Shown: positions 52,593 to 61,537, counted from the first letter of the stretch. The stretch is 64,000 nt of DNA from Nitrospirillum amazonense (GCF_007828045.1 NZ_VITN01000016.1:1-64000); one strand, 5' to 3'. The notes: generated by a model from the letters alone, not told the origin. Numbers and translations: made by a program.

Positions 52593-53074
52593 GAGGCTAC
52601 CCCGCCCGAAAGGGATAAGTCGACGTGAGGCGAACCCGGTCGGGTCATGAGCGGCCTTTCCCCAAATTCGAGACGCGAGATTAATGCATAAGCCCCGGAG
52701 CGTGTACAACCTTCACGCCGTGCGGGGCAGGCACGTCTTTCACAACGGTGCCATGCATCTTCCAATAAATCACCATCACAAAAGTGTGAAATTTGATCCT
52801 ATCGGGTAAGTCGGGGGTGGGGATGAGAATCCGGCGCGGTAGCGGTCACATGACGTGTGACAGCGTTGTCCGGGATGGGGTAAAAGTCGTCCTGGGAGGA
52901 AGGGCATGACAAAAACCAAGGCTGGCGACGTTTCAGGCCGGTTCATCCGGCTGGATCGACACTGCCGGCGCGCGCCCTGGCCTTGCCGTACAGCCGATAC
53001 CGGATCTTGCCGCGGGATGAGCGTTCGCGGCGGGGCCTCCGTGGGGATGAGGCGCTACCAAGAAGCGGAGTGTA
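52593..53074. other. 482-bp divergent region between cysT and the GH1 gene
   Basis: Contains two related inverted repeats, TCACA-AAAG-TGTGA (52776-52789) and GTCACA-TGACG-TGTGAC (52845-52861). An excellent ribosome site plus ATG at 52906 (GGGAGGAAGGGC-ATG) opens a frame that runs out of frame through the GH1 gene and does not look like a protein. A GCCGG/CCGGC hairpin lies at 52937-52951. No gene is called. Confidence 0.55.
52776..52861. promoter_or_regulatory. Paired TCACA/TGTGA inverted repeats
   Basis: Two palindromes with the same TCACA...TGTGA arms, spaced 4 and 5 bp, about 70 bp apart centre to centre. The orientation is opposite to a CRP site (TGTGA-N6-TCACA). Likely a regulator binding pair for cysT or the GH1 gene; the protein is unknown. 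Confidence 0.5.
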
Positions 53075-54541
53075 ATGAGCATGATGAATCGTCGCACCCT
53101 TTTGCAGGGCGCCGCCGCCCTGGCCGGTGTGGGCGCCCTGGGGGGGACGGCCGCGACCTGGCGGTCCGCGCTGGCCGCCACGCCGGCGGGCAAGGTCGTG
53201 TTCCCGAAGGACTTCCTGTGGGGGGCCGCCACCGCCGCCTATCAGGTCGAGGGCGGCTGGAACGCCGACGGCAAGGGGCCATCCATCTGGGACACCTTCA
53301 CCCATCAGAAGGGCCTGGGCCGCATCAAGAACGACGACACCGGCGACGTGGCCTGCGACAGCTATCACAAATACAAGGAAGACGCGGCCCTCATCCGGCG
53401 GATGAACCTGAAGAGCTACCGTTATTCCATCGCCTGGTCGCGGGTGCAGCCGTTGGGCAAGGGGGCGGTCAACCAGGCCGGCCTGGACTATTACAAGCGC
53501 CTGACCGACGCAGTGCTGGAGGCGGGCGCCCGCCCCCTGGTCACGCTTTATCACTGGGACCTGCCGCAGGCCCTGGACGATGAGGGCGGGTGGACCAACC
53601 GCGACACGTCCGACCGGCTGGCCGAGTACGCCGACATCGTCGGCCGCGCCCTGGGCGACCGCATCAACCATTGGGCCATCCTGAACGAGCCCAAGACCTT
53701 CACCCACCTGGGCTATTGGGAAGGCATCTTCGCCCCGGGGCATAAGGATCCGCTGCAGATGCTGAAGGCCACCCACGTGGTGAACCTCAGCCAGGGCAAG
53801 GCCTTCCGCGCGATGAAGGCCATCAACCCCAAGTTCCAGGTGGGCAGCGTCTGCGACGTGGCCAACATGGTGCCGCGCACGGACAGCGAGGCGGACAAGG
53901 CCGCGGCCGAGCGCTACCACCGCTTCCTGAACCTGTGGTTCCTGCAGCCGGTGCTGGACGGCACCTACCCCGATGTGCTGCCGGCCGACCAGCGCGACGC
54001 CCTGCTGGGCTTCCAGCCGGGCGATGAGAAGATCATGCGCGCCGACTACGACATGGTGGGCCTGAACTACTACACCCGCTGGGTGGTGGCGGATAAGCCC
54101 GAGGGCAACGGCGTCCCCGGTTTGAACACGGCGCATGAATGGGGCGAGGGCCCGCACGCCAAGACCGACATCGGCTGGGACATCGACCCCGACGGCTTCC
54201 ACGACACGCTGGTGCGCATGGCCAAGGCCATCGGCAACCGCCCCATCGAGATCACGGAAAGCGGTGCGGCCTACAACACGCCGCTGGTCGATGGCCACGT
54301 GAAGGACGAAAAGCGCATCGCGTACATGAAGGCCTATTTCGCGGCCCTGTCCCGCGCCATCCAGGATGGGGCGCCGGTGCGCGCCTATCACGCCTGGAGC
54401 CTGATGGACAATTTCGAATGGGCCCAGGGCTACACCCAGCGCTTCGGCCTGACCTATGTCGATTACAAGAACGACCAAAAGCGGACGATCAAGGACAGCG
54501 GCCTCTGGTACGCCAAGGTCGCCAAGAACAACGGCTTCTGA
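53075..54541 (+). CDS. GH1 family beta-glucosidase, Tat-exported
   Basis: 488 aa from ATG 53075 (GGAG 5 nt upstream). The Tat signal NRRTLLQGAAALAGVGALGG is unusual, as most GH1 enzymes are cytoplasmic. The barrel has FPKDFLWGAATAAYQVEGGW, YRYSIAWSRVQP, the acid/base Glu in ILNEPKTF, NYYTRWVV and the nucleophile Glu in IEITESGAAY, then AYHAWSLMDNFEWAQGYTQRFG. All catalytic residues are present. It hydrolyses beta-glucosides in the periplasm. Single-gene unit ending at a terminator. Confidence 0.94.
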   Translation: MSMMNRRTLLQGAAALAGVGALGGTAATWRSALAATPAGKVVFPKDFLWGAATAAYQVEGGWNADGKGPSIWDTFTHQKGLGRIKNDDTGDVACDSYHKYKEDAALIRRMNLKSYRYSIAWSRVQPLGKGAVNQAGLDYYKRLTDAVLEAGARPLVTLYHWDLPQALDDEGGWTNRDTSDRLAEYADIVGRALGDRINHWAILNEPKTFTHLGYWEGIFAPGHKDPLQMLKATHVVNLSQGKAFRAMKAINPKFQVGSVCDVANMVPRTDSEADKAAAERYHRFLNLWFLQPVLDGTYPDVLPADQRDALLGFQPGDEKIMRADYDMVGLNYYTRWVVADKPEGNGVPGLNTAHEWGEGPHAKTDIGWDIDPDGFHDTLVRMAKAIGNRPIEITESGAAYNTPLVDGHVKDEKRIAYMKAYFAALSRAIQDGAPVRAYHAWSLMDNFEWAQGYTQRFGLTYVDYKNDQKRTIKDSGLWYAKVAKNNGF

Positions 54542-54548
54542 TTGCCGT

Positions 54549-54571
54549 GGACGGGGCCCCGCGCCCCGTCC
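54549..54571 (+). terminator. Terminator of the GH1 gene
   Basis: GGACGGGGC/GCCCCGTCC 9-bp stem with a 5-nt loop, followed by GCCCTTTTG, 8 nt after the stop codon. Confidence 0.8.
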
Positions 54572-54631
54572 GCCCTTTTGGGCGTTCTGGGATGCAGGCC
54601 GGCGATGATGCCGCCGGCCCCGCCTTTCCGG

Positions 54632-55468
54632 TCAGAACACATGCAACTGGGGCAGGGCGTAGAGACGCGTGGGGGTGCCATCCTCCGCCGTGGCGCTGAG
54701 CTGCAGGGTTGGGTTGCGCCGGTCCAGCTTGCGGCCGAATTCCAGCATGGGCCGTCCCTTGTCGTTCGTCTCCAGCGCCTCCCCCGTGTCGAGGGCCGCA
54801 TGGACGTGGCAGTGGGCATCCGGCTCGCAGCTGAAGTCCAGTTCGTCGATGCTGGGGACGAAGAAGCCCATGACGGGCCCCACGAATTCCTCGATCGCCT
54901 GGTCCAAGACCTTGGCGCCTTGGCGCAACTCGCCATAGGCGATGGGTTGCTTCCCGTCGGACAACACCTCCAGCATCACCGTGGCGCGCAGCGCGCCTTT
55001 GGCCTGGTTGCTGACCAGCTTAGCGTCGGCAGCCTCCCAGTCGGCGCGGTAGGGAACGTAGAAATAGCCGTCGGGCGTGGACTCGATGGGCTCTTCCTTG
55101 CCGCTGTAGACCGCCCACAACTGGATGGGCAGGGGACCGGACTTGTCCTTGGCCAGTTCGACCTTGAAGATCATGCGCAGGTGGCGGCCGCTGGAATTCT
55201 CCATGCGATCCAGCACTTTCAAGGCTTCCGCCAGCTTGGCGTAAGAGGTCTTGCCGAACTGCTCCCGCGAGGTAACCACCATTTCCGGCACCGCTTCCGC
55301 CGGGGGTTCGGCCCGCGCCGTCGCTGCTTGATCCACCGCCGGCTGCCCTGGCGTCGGTTGCCCCGTCGTCTGGGCACCGGCTGCGCCGGCGCACCCCAAG
55401 GCCAGGGCGATCAGCGCCGCCCGCCCATAAAGTATGGCTTTCAAGAATATCCCCATCCTGTCCATCAC
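54632..55468 (-). CDS. Secreted hypothetical protein
   Basis: 278 aa; the signal peptide ends at GCAGAAGAQ (residue ~33; internal Met5 is another possible start). A Pro/Ala-rich linker follows, then a globular part from ~75: LAEALKVLDRMENSSGRHLRMIFKVELAKDKSGPLPIQLWAVYSG, DGYFYVPYRADWEAADAKLVSNQAKG and FVPSIDELDFSCEPDAHCHVHAAL with a Cys pair. Similar proteins exist in alphaproteobacteria with no assigned role, to my recollection. Periplasmic; function unknown. Confidence 0.75.
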   Translation of the reverse strand: MMDRMGIFLKAILYGRAALIALALGCAGAAGAQTTGQPTPGQPAVDQAATARAEPPAEAVPEMVVTSREQFGKTSYAKLAEALKVLDRMENSSGRHLRMIFKVELAKDKSGPLPIQLWAVYSGKEEPIESTPDGYFYVPYRADWEAADAKLVSNQAKGALRATVMLEVLSDGKQPIAYGELRQGAKVLDQAIEEFVGPVMGFFVPSIDELDFSCEPDAHCHVHAALDTGEALETNDKGRPMLEFGRKLDRRNPTLQLSATAEDGTPTRLYALPQLHVF

Positions 55469-55654
55469 GGGCCCCCATCGGCCACCCTCTTACTAGGGGT
55501 TGTGATTGGGGCGAGTATAGGACCGGTTGGCGGTCAATTTTAGTGGTCGCGCCGACTTGCCGCTGCGGGCCGCCGCGCGATTTCCTTGTCAGGCGGGGAC
55601 ACATGGGCGCTATATCAGATTGAATATAGCGCCGCGTCAGGGAAGGGATCGGTC

Positions 55655-56188
55655 ATGCTGCGGGGAACTGCGAGTGGGGTGGTGGCGGTGATGATGGCAC
55701 TGGTGGCGCCGGCCTGGGCCCAGATGGGTGGCCCGGCCGACCCGTCCTGCAAGGGTGTCGCGGTGGAATGGCCGGCGGACCTCAAGGGCTGGGGCCTTGC
55801 CGCCGTGCCGGTGACGGCCGCGATCGCCCCGGGCGGCGCCCCCGCCCTGACGCCCGGCACGCCGGCGCGGGTGACCCTGGCGGCGAAGGAAGGCGTTACC
55901 CTGGCCGTTACCCCGCCCAAGCCGGCGGGGGAGAAGACCTACGCCGGCACCGTGGCCTTCACCGTGCCCGCTGCTGGTCCCTACCGCATCGCCATCGATG
56001 GGGGAGCCTGGGTCGACGTGGTGGCGGACGGCAAGTCGCTGGACAGCACCAGCCACAAGCACGGCCCCAACTGCTCCGGCATCCATAAGGTGGTGGATTT
56101 CGGCCTGGCTGCCGGCACCTATCAGTTGCAACTGACCAACAGCCCGGCGGCCACCGTCACCGTGCTGGTGGTGCCGCCGCAAAGCTGA
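55655..56188 (+). CDS. Secreted hypothetical protein with His/Cys motif
   Basis: 177 aa from ATG 55655 (AAGGGA upstream). The signal peptide ends at APAWAQ. The mature part is a small beta-sandwich-like protein (AKEGVTLAVTPPKPAGEKTYAGTVAFTV, GPYRIAIDGGAWVDVVADG) with the striking loop SHKHGPNCSGIHKVVDFGL before a final strand. The His-x-His...Cys...His cluster could bind metal. Not recognised. Divergent from the hypothetical at 54632-55468, across 186 bp. Confidence 0.75.
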   Translation: MLRGTASGVVAVMMALVAPAWAQMGGPADPSCKGVAVEWPADLKGWGLAAVPVTAAIAPGGAPALTPGTPARVTLAAKEGVTLAVTPPKPAGEKTYAGTVAFTVPAAGPYRIAIDGGAWVDVVADGKSLDSTSHKHGPNCSGIHKVVDFGLAAGTYQLQLTNSPAATVTVLVVPPQS

Positions 56189-56251
56189 ACCCCGCGCCTT
56201 TCCGACGCGGCCCCCTGTGCCAAGGCTGGTGGCGGTGCTATATTCCGGGGT

Positions 56252-56482
56252 ATGACCAGCATCTCTGCCCCCAACCCCTACGCCGCCGTGGCCGCCGGCC
56301 TGCAGTCCAGCAGCGCGCGCGTGGACCGGGACGCCACGGCCATCGCGGCGTCCAGGGGCGGAGACATCAATCCCACCGACGTGGTCAGCCTCAGCAGCGA
56401 CGCCTTGACCTTCAAGGCCCTAACCAAGGTTGCCCAGACGGTGGACGACAACAGCAAGCGCCTGCTGGATATCATGGCCTGA
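56252..56482 (+). CDS. Small hypothetical protein, flagellar-rod-like helix
   Basis: 76 aa starting 63 nt after the previous stop. It begins MTSISAPNPYAAVAAGLQSSS and ends ALTFKALTKVAQTVDDNSKRLLDIMA, a C-terminal helix reminiscent of flagellar basal-body rod/hook proteins, with VVSLSSDALTF before it. No flagellar genes are nearby. Family not recognised; probably cytosolic or exported without a signal peptide. Confidence 0.65.
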   Translation: MTSISAPNPYAAVAAGLQSSSARVDRDATAIAASRGGDINPTDVVSLSSDALTFKALTKVAQTVDDNSKRLLDIMA

Positions 56483-56484
56483 CC

Positions 56485-56500
56485 GCCCCTTTGGGCGGCC
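56485..56500. terminator. Small bidirectional terminator
   Basis: CCGCCC-CTTT-GGGCGG just after the stop codon at 56482 and 17 nt past the tonB stop on the other strand. Short, with no T run, so modest confidence. Confidence 0.5.
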
Positions 56501-56516
56501 CTCCCCATTTGCCCCA

Positions 56517-57239
56517 TTAGCGGAAGCGGAATGGCACCGTGAAGCTGAACCGCCCGTCCGTCAGCAGCGTCTCCGGCGGTGCTGGCAGGGGCGCCGCTTG
56601 GCTGACGGCGCGCAACGCGATGTCGTCCAGCACGGCGCTGCCGCTGGAGGTCAGGATCGTGGCGTCGCGCACGTGACCGTCGGCGCCCACCGAGATGGAC
56701 AGCACCACCGTTCCCGCCGCCGCGACATGGGCGGGCCGATGGCGGGCCAGCGCCTGCCACACTGCGCGGGTATAGGCTTCAAGCATGTCCGGCGGTGGCG
56801 GATCGGGGGGACGCCGGATCACGGCGGGGGGCGGTGCGTCGGCGGTCGCGGTCTCCGGTAGCGGTGCCTCGGGGACGGGAAGGGCTGCCGCCACGACCGG
56901 CGAGGCAGGCGCCGGTGGGCTCACGGGGGCTGCGGGGTTCCGCTGCCGCAGATGGGACGGCGGCGCTTGGCGGCGGGGCCGGATCGTGGGCGTCTCCACC
57001 ACCCGCGGCGGCGGGGGCAGCAGCCGGGCCACCACCACGGTTTCGTCCTGTGCGCGGATTGCCGCCGGCGGGCCCGACAGCCCGGCCATCCAGGTCACCA
57101 GGGCGGCCTGGATGGCGAGGGCGATAAGGGCGGCGAAGAGCGCCCCGGCGCGCGGATGTACCGCCCGGCCATAGGCGGCCGGACGAAAGCCGGCCATGAC
57201 GCCGGGGGACACCCGGGACGGGGCGGTCTTTTGCCTCAT
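56517..57239 (-). CDS. tonB: Energy transducer TonB
   Basis: 240 aa. Cytoplasmic basic start, one membrane helix (~33-52, LFAALIALAIQAALVTWMAG), a long Pro-rich periplasmic spacer (for example LLPPPPRVVETPTIRPRRQ), then a C-terminal TonB domain (AYTRAVWQALARHRPAHVAAAGTVVLSISVGADGHV...FTVPFRFR). It transmits proton-motive force to outer-membrane receptors. It begins 16 nt after the OprC-type receptor gene and is probably dedicated to it. Confidence 0.92.
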   Translation of the reverse strand: MRQKTAPSRVSPGVMAGFRPAAYGRAVHPRAGALFAALIALAIQAALVTWMAGLSGPPAAIRAQDETVVVARLLPPPPRVVETPTIRPRRQAPPSHLRQRNPAAPVSPPAPASPVVAAALPVPEAPLPETATADAPPPAVIRRPPDPPPPDMLEAYTRAVWQALARHRPAHVAAAGTVVLSISVGADGHVRDATILTSSGSAVLDDIALRAVSQAAPLPAPPETLLTDGRFSFTVPFRFR

Positions 57240-57255
57240 GTCAGGATCGTCCCCG

Positions 57256-59529
57256 TCAGAACTTGACGGTCAGGCCGGCGTTGAACGACCGCCCCGGGCC
57301 GGGCACCGAGCCCAGGAGCGTGGCGTAGTTGGCGGCCCGCCAGTCGCCATAGTCGATGCCGCCCAACGGCAGGGCATAGGCCTTGTCCATCAGGTTCTCG
57401 ATGGCGAAGTCCACCCGGATATCGCCCCAGGTGTAGCTGCCGCGCAGGTTCACCTGGGTGTAGCCGGGGGTGGTGGGCTCCCGCAGCAGGCGGTCGACCT
57501 GCGTCTTGGCGTCGACCATCTGCACCTCCACCGTCCCGTGCCAGCCGCCCAGCGTGTGGTCCACGGCGATGCGGCCGTTCAGGGGCATCATGTGATAGAG
57601 GCCATCCTCGTCCGACACCGTCTGGCCCCGGACCCAGCCCAGCACGCCGCTGATGCCGATGGCACCATGGTCGGCGTCACGCCAGACGGTGGCCTGGCCC
57701 GACAGGTCCAGGCCATAGGTGCGGGCGTCACGGTTGGCGAACATGACCTTGGCGAAGGGAACGCCGTTGGACACCACCGGGGTAAGCAGGCGCTGGCTGA
57801 TGTAGTCCTCGATATAGCTGTAGTGGGGGGTCAGGCGGATTTCCCAGGCTGGGGGCGCTTCCGTGCCGTCGGCGGGGGGTGCCGCGCGCCAGCTGAATGA
57901 GGCGCTGACGGTGTTGGCGACCTCGGGCTTCAGGTCCGGATTGCCGACGTAGTAGTTCCCGTCGCCATTCCAGGTGATCATGCTGCTGGCCATGTTGCCG
58001 GTGGACCAGGCATAGCGCTCATACAGGTTGGGCGAGCGGCTTTTGCGGGCATAGCCCAGGTCGACCGTCGCCTGGTCGTCGATGGCGTAGCGCAGCTTGG
58101 CCGTGGCATCGACATTCGCGTCCGTGCGGGCGCGGTCGCGGGCATTGAAGGCGGCGGCGTTGGCGGCATAGCTGGTGTTGTAGCCCGATACGGTGCCGGT
58201 GTTCATCCATACCGTGTCGTTGCGCAGTCCGGCCAGGCTGCTCCAGCCGCCTCCCCAGGTCCGCTCCCATTCCACGAAGGTTCCCAGGCGATCGCGCGTG
58301 CCGCCGTTGATGGTGTGGAAGGTGTTGGGGCCCATCATCATGGCCATCATGCCGCCCACGGGCGGCCACCAGTCATCCAGGGCGTAGTGGTGGAATTCAC
58401 TGCCCACCCGCAGCGTGTCGGCGGCGCTGAGCGGAATGTCGGCCTTCACCGTGTAACCGGTGGCGTTGGACCGGGTGTTCATGGGCATGCCGCCACCATC
58501 CGAACCACCCTTGTCCTCCAGGAAGTTCATGGCGTGGCGGACATGCTGCCAATACGCGGCGGCGTCCAGCGTGCCCCAGGCGAAGCCGGCCTTGTAGTGC
58601 GCGTCGACCGAGGTGCCACGGTTGTCGGTCATGTCCATGCGCTGGTTGGCGAAGCCCTCATAGGGCGTGTACTGCACCCCACCGCGCACCTCCAGCACGC
58701 CGTCGTCGCCCACCCGGGCCGCCAGGCTGAGCGTGTGGCTTTGGGTTTCGAACAGGGTGGAGTTGACGTCCTTGCCGTCGCCGCCGCGGGCGTAGTCGTC
58801 GCCCCGGCTCCATGACCCGGCATAGCCCACGACGTAGCGGTCGGTCGCGGCGGACAGGTGGCCACCCACGGTCGTGCCGTTGTTTACACTGCGGAAGGCG
58901 GTGGATACGTCGCCGTGCACGGCCATGCCCTGGCCTTCGCCGGCGAATTGCGGCTCCGGCGTGGTGACGGCGATGGTGCCGCCGATGTTGTCGCCGCCCC
59001 GGCTGACGGGCGTCACCCCCGCCAGAACGTCGATGGCGCCCACGTCGCCGGGGGCGATGTAGGACAGGGCCGGGTTCATATGGTTGGGGCAGGACGCGGC
59101 CACCGGCACATTGTTGACCAGGGTCAGCACCCGGTCGTCGGCCAGGCCCCGCAGGACGGGCAGGCTGGAAATGCCGCCGGCCCCATAAAGGGAGACGCCG
59201 GGCAATCCGGAGAGCAGGGCGGCGGTGTCGGGGGTGGCGGTTCGGCGGTCGGCGATGGCCTGGCTGCCGAGGTGGCCGTCAGCGGACGGGGCGGACATAC
59301 CCCCGGCCGCGAACTCCCTGTCCACATCGATGGCGGGCAGGGCGACGGCGGGGGGCTTCCCATCGGTCGCGGCCTGCTGGGCCATCGCGGTGGCCGGCAG
59401 CCAAGGCAGGGCACCGGCCATCAGGGCCAGGGCCGATACCCGGGTCAAATGGATGGACGCATGCGGGCCACTCGGGCGATGCGACGGAGCAAGGCACCCG
59501 GCGAGGGCGCTGGAAACGCTGAATGACAT
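57256..59529 (-). CDS. oprC: TonB-dependent copper receptor, OprC/NosA family
   Basis: 757 aa from ATG 59529; a TTG at residue 28 would give a shorter signal (TRVSALALMAGALPWLPATAMA). The plug domain (~90-200) has SLPVLRGLADDRVLTLVNNVPVA followed by CPNHMNPALSYI, with the CxxxM pair C147/M151. The barrel carries HAM at 332-334 (HxM), and a Met/His-rich loop GGMMAMMMGPN near residue 420. CxxxM plus HxM is the copper site described for Pseudomonas OprC. C-terminal RSFNAGLTVKF is a normal barrel end. Imports copper across the outer membrane with the adjacent TonB. Confidence 0.9.
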   Translation of the reverse strand: MSFSVSSALAGCLAPSHRPSGPHASIHLTRVSALALMAGALPWLPATAMAQQAATDGKPPAVALPAIDVDREFAAGGMSAPSADGHLGSQAIADRRTATPDTAALLSGLPGVSLYGAGGISSLPVLRGLADDRVLTLVNNVPVAASCPNHMNPALSYIAPGDVGAIDVLAGVTPVSRGGDNIGGTIAVTTPEPQFAGEGQGMAVHGDVSTAFRSVNNGTTVGGHLSAATDRYVVGYAGSWSRGDDYARGGDGKDVNSTLFETQSHTLSLAARVGDDGVLEVRGGVQYTPYEGFANQRMDMTDNRGTSVDAHYKAGFAWGTLDAAAYWQHVRHAMNFLEDKGGSDGGGMPMNTRSNATGYTVKADIPLSAADTLRVGSEFHHYALDDWWPPVGGMMAMMMGPNTFHTINGGTRDRLGTFVEWERTWGGGWSSLAGLRNDTVWMNTGTVSGYNTSYAANAAAFNARDRARTDANVDATAKLRYAIDDQATVDLGYARKSRSPNLYERYAWSTGNMASSMITWNGDGNYYVGNPDLKPEVANTVSASFSWRAAPPADGTEAPPAWEIRLTPHYSYIEDYISQRLLTPVVSNGVPFAKVMFANRDARTYGLDLSGQATVWRDADHGAIGISGVLGWVRGQTVSDEDGLYHMMPLNGRIAVDHTLGGWHGTVEVQMVDAKTQVDRLLREPTTPGYTQVNLRGSYTWGDIRVDFAIENLMDKAYALPLGGIDYGDWRAANYATLLGSVPGPGRSFNAGLTVKF

Positions 59530-59722
59530 TTGTGAAGCCAATCCGAAAGGGCGGCGGACTCCGGGCGCCAGCGGCCGGCAACGTCCCGGCGGCGCACCCC
59601 GCCATGGGGGCGTCCGGACATGCTCCACCGCGCGCTGGACCCGGTAAGGGCCGCGACTGGGAAGGACCGCGCCGGTCCACCCCTCGGTCGGGGTGGGGGG
59701 GCGCGGGGTCGATTGGGGGGCG

Positions 59723-60145
59723 TCAGGCCCGGGCCGGTGGGCCCCGGGGATAGGCGGACTGGCGGTAGGGGGTGGTCCCCGCCGGACTGACGGCGCTGGC
59801 CAGATCCAACCGGCCCGCAAGCCGGGGCAGGGGCAGGGGCACCGGGGACGGCAGGGCCATGCCGCCGTGCAGGAAGGGTAGGCAATAGGCGCAAAACGGC
59901 TGGGCATGGCCGCCGGTCCCATGACGGGACGCGTCACCGCTCTTAGGCCCGCTGGCCGGTGCTGCCGGGCCGCAGAGGATGTAGGCGGTGTCCGGGTCGG
60001 CCTGCGCCGCCCGCAGGCGCAGGGGCAGCACGCCGGCGGCCATCACGTCGATGGCCAGCAGCGCCAGCGTCAGCCAGGCGATCAGGCGCCTGCCGCTGTC
60101 GCGGCGCGCCTGGTCCAGTCGGTTATGTGCGGTGCGTCGTGTCAT
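59723..60145 (-). CDS. DUF2946 family protein
   Basis: 140 aa. Basic start, membrane or signal helix (LIAWLTLALLAIDVMAAGVL), then YILCGPAAP, the paired cysteines in HAQPFCAYCLPFLHG and the typical end YRQSAYPRGPPA. DUF2946 proteins are small periplasmic or membrane proteins commonly encoded beside copper receptors and thought to handle copper through their Cys/His residues. First gene of the DUF2946-oprC-tonB series, 193 nt before oprC. Confidence 0.8.
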   Translation of the reverse strand: MTRRTAHNRLDQARRDSGRRLIAWLTLALLAIDVMAAGVLPLRLRAAQADPDTAYILCGPAAPASGPKSGDASRHGTGGHAQPFCAYCLPFLHGGMALPSPVPLPLPRLAGRLDLASAVSPAGTTPYRQSAYPRGPPARA

Positions 60146-60304
60146 GCCCCCGATCCATCGGAAGACTTTCCGGGGCCATGACCGTCAAGTCAACGCAGGG
60201 GCACTCACGCCAGCCCCGCCGATGCGCGGCGGCTTTGGTTGATCCATGTCGTTGACGGGTGCGTTGAAGGCGGGTGTCGACGCGGCGCCGGCTTGGGGGG
60301 GGGC

Positions 60305-60925
60305 TTAGCGAGGCTCGACCGGGGATATCTTGGGCGCGGATTGCTTCGCCGGCCTGGGCGGCTGCGTGACCAGGGCGACGCGGCTCTGGAACTTCTCGGG
60401 CTCACCCTCGGTCATCAGGTTGAAATCGCCCACGACCGCGTCCAGGAAGGGGACCAGCCAGGTCTGCTCGGCCTTGGCGAAGTTGGACAGCACCCAGCCG
60501 TGCACCAGGTTCTTGTCCCCCGGATGGCCGATGCCCAGGCGCACGCGCCAGTAATCCTTGCCGATGTGGTCGTCGATGGAGCGCAGGCCGTTGTGCCCGC
60601 CGTGGCCGCCGCCCTTCTTGGCGCGCAGCTTGCCCGGGGGCAGGTCCAGCTCGTCATGCAGGACGATGACCTGGTCGGGCGTCATCTTGTAGAACCGCAT
60701 CGCCTCCCCGACCGATTGGCCGGACAGGTTCATGAAGGTCTGCGGTTTCAGAAGATAGATCTTTTCGGGGCCGATCTGCCCCTCGGTGATCAGCCCCTGG
60801 AAGCGTTTCTTCCAGGGGCTGAACCGATGGCGTTGGGCGATCTCGTCCACCGCCATGAAGCCGACGTTGTGCCGGTGGTGCGCATATTCCGGGCCAGGGT
60901 TGCCCAGACCGACCACCAGCCGCAT
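60305..60925 (-). CDS. pth: Peptidyl-tRNA hydrolase
   Basis: 206 aa. [24 protein letters not shown] with catalytic His, [20 protein letters not shown] (conserved Asn), [14 protein letters not shown] and [13 protein letters not shown]. The C-terminal ~20 residues are Pro/Lys-rich. It recycles peptidyl-tRNA. It starts 6 nt after the rplY stop. Confidence 0.97.
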   Translation of the reverse strand: MRLVVGLGNPGPEYAHHRHNVGFMAVDEIAQRHRFSPWKKRFQGLITEGQIGPEKIYLLKPQTFMNLSGQSVGEAMRFYKMTPDQVIVLHDELDLPPGKLRAKKGGGHGGHNGLRSIDDHIGKDYWRVRLGIGHPGDKNLVHGWVLSNFAKAEQTWLVPFLDAVVGDFNLMTEGEPEKFQSRVALVTQPPRPAKQSAPKISPVEPR

Positions 60926-60931
60926 CGTCTA

Positions 60932-61537
60932 TCAGGCCTCGGCAGCCGCCGCCGCGTTCTCTTCGGACTTCAGGCCCGAGGGAGCGGCAACGGTGGCGAT
61001 GGTGAAGTCGCGGTCGATGACCGGACGGGCGCCTTCCGGCAGCTTGACGCTGCTGATGTGGATGGAGGCGCCGACATCAACGCCATCCAGGTTCACCGTC
61101 AGGTGCTCCGGAATGTTGTTGGCGCGGACGTGCAGTTCGACCTCGTGGCGGACGATGTTCAGCACGGCGCCACGCTTCAGGCCGGGGCTGGCGTCATGGC
61201 CAACGAATTCCACCGGCACCTTCACCACGATCTCGGTGGTGTCGCTGACACGCAGGAAATCGACGTGCAGGGGACGGTCGGTCACCGGGTCGAACTGGAC
61301 GTCGCGCGGCAGGGTGCGGGTGGTCACGCCATCGACGGTGACGTCGTACAGGTGCGTGAAGAAGCCCGGCTTGTGCAGCACGCGGGTGAAATGGACGGCC
61401 TCCAGGGAGATCGTCACCGGCTTTTCCTTGTTGCCGTAAATCACGGCAGGGATGCGGCCATCGCGGCGGGTCTGACGGGCGGTCCCCTTGCCTGCCCCGT
61501 TCCGCGCCTCGGCGGCGAGCGCGATAATCTGGGTCAT
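60932..61537 (-). CDS. rplY: 50S ribosomal protein L25 (CTC form)
   Basis: 201 aa from ATG 61537 with AAGGAGA 6 nt upstream. The L25 5S-binding domain (LAAEARNGAGKGTARQTRRDGRIPAVIYG, HFTRVLHKPGFFTHLYDV) is followed by the TL5/CTC C-terminal domain and an Ala/Glu tail (SEENAAAAAEA). It binds 5S rRNA in the central protuberance. Co-transcribed with pth. Confidence 0.96.
   Translation of the reverse strand: MTQIIALAAEARNGAGKGTARQTRRDGRIPAVIYGNKEKPVTISLEAVHFTRVLHKPGFFTHLYDVTVDGVTTRTLPRDVQFDPVTDRPLHVDFLRVSDTTEIVVKVPVEFVGHDASPGLKRGAVLNIVRHEVELHVRANNIPEHLTVNLDGVDVGASIHISSVKLPEGARPVIDRDFTIATVAAPSGLKSEENAAAAAEA

Noticed and set aside
59530-59722. Cobalamin or other riboswitch ahead of the TonB-dependent receptor
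   Set aside because: No B12-box or other riboswitch core could be found; the receptor also carries copper motifs rather than BtuB features.
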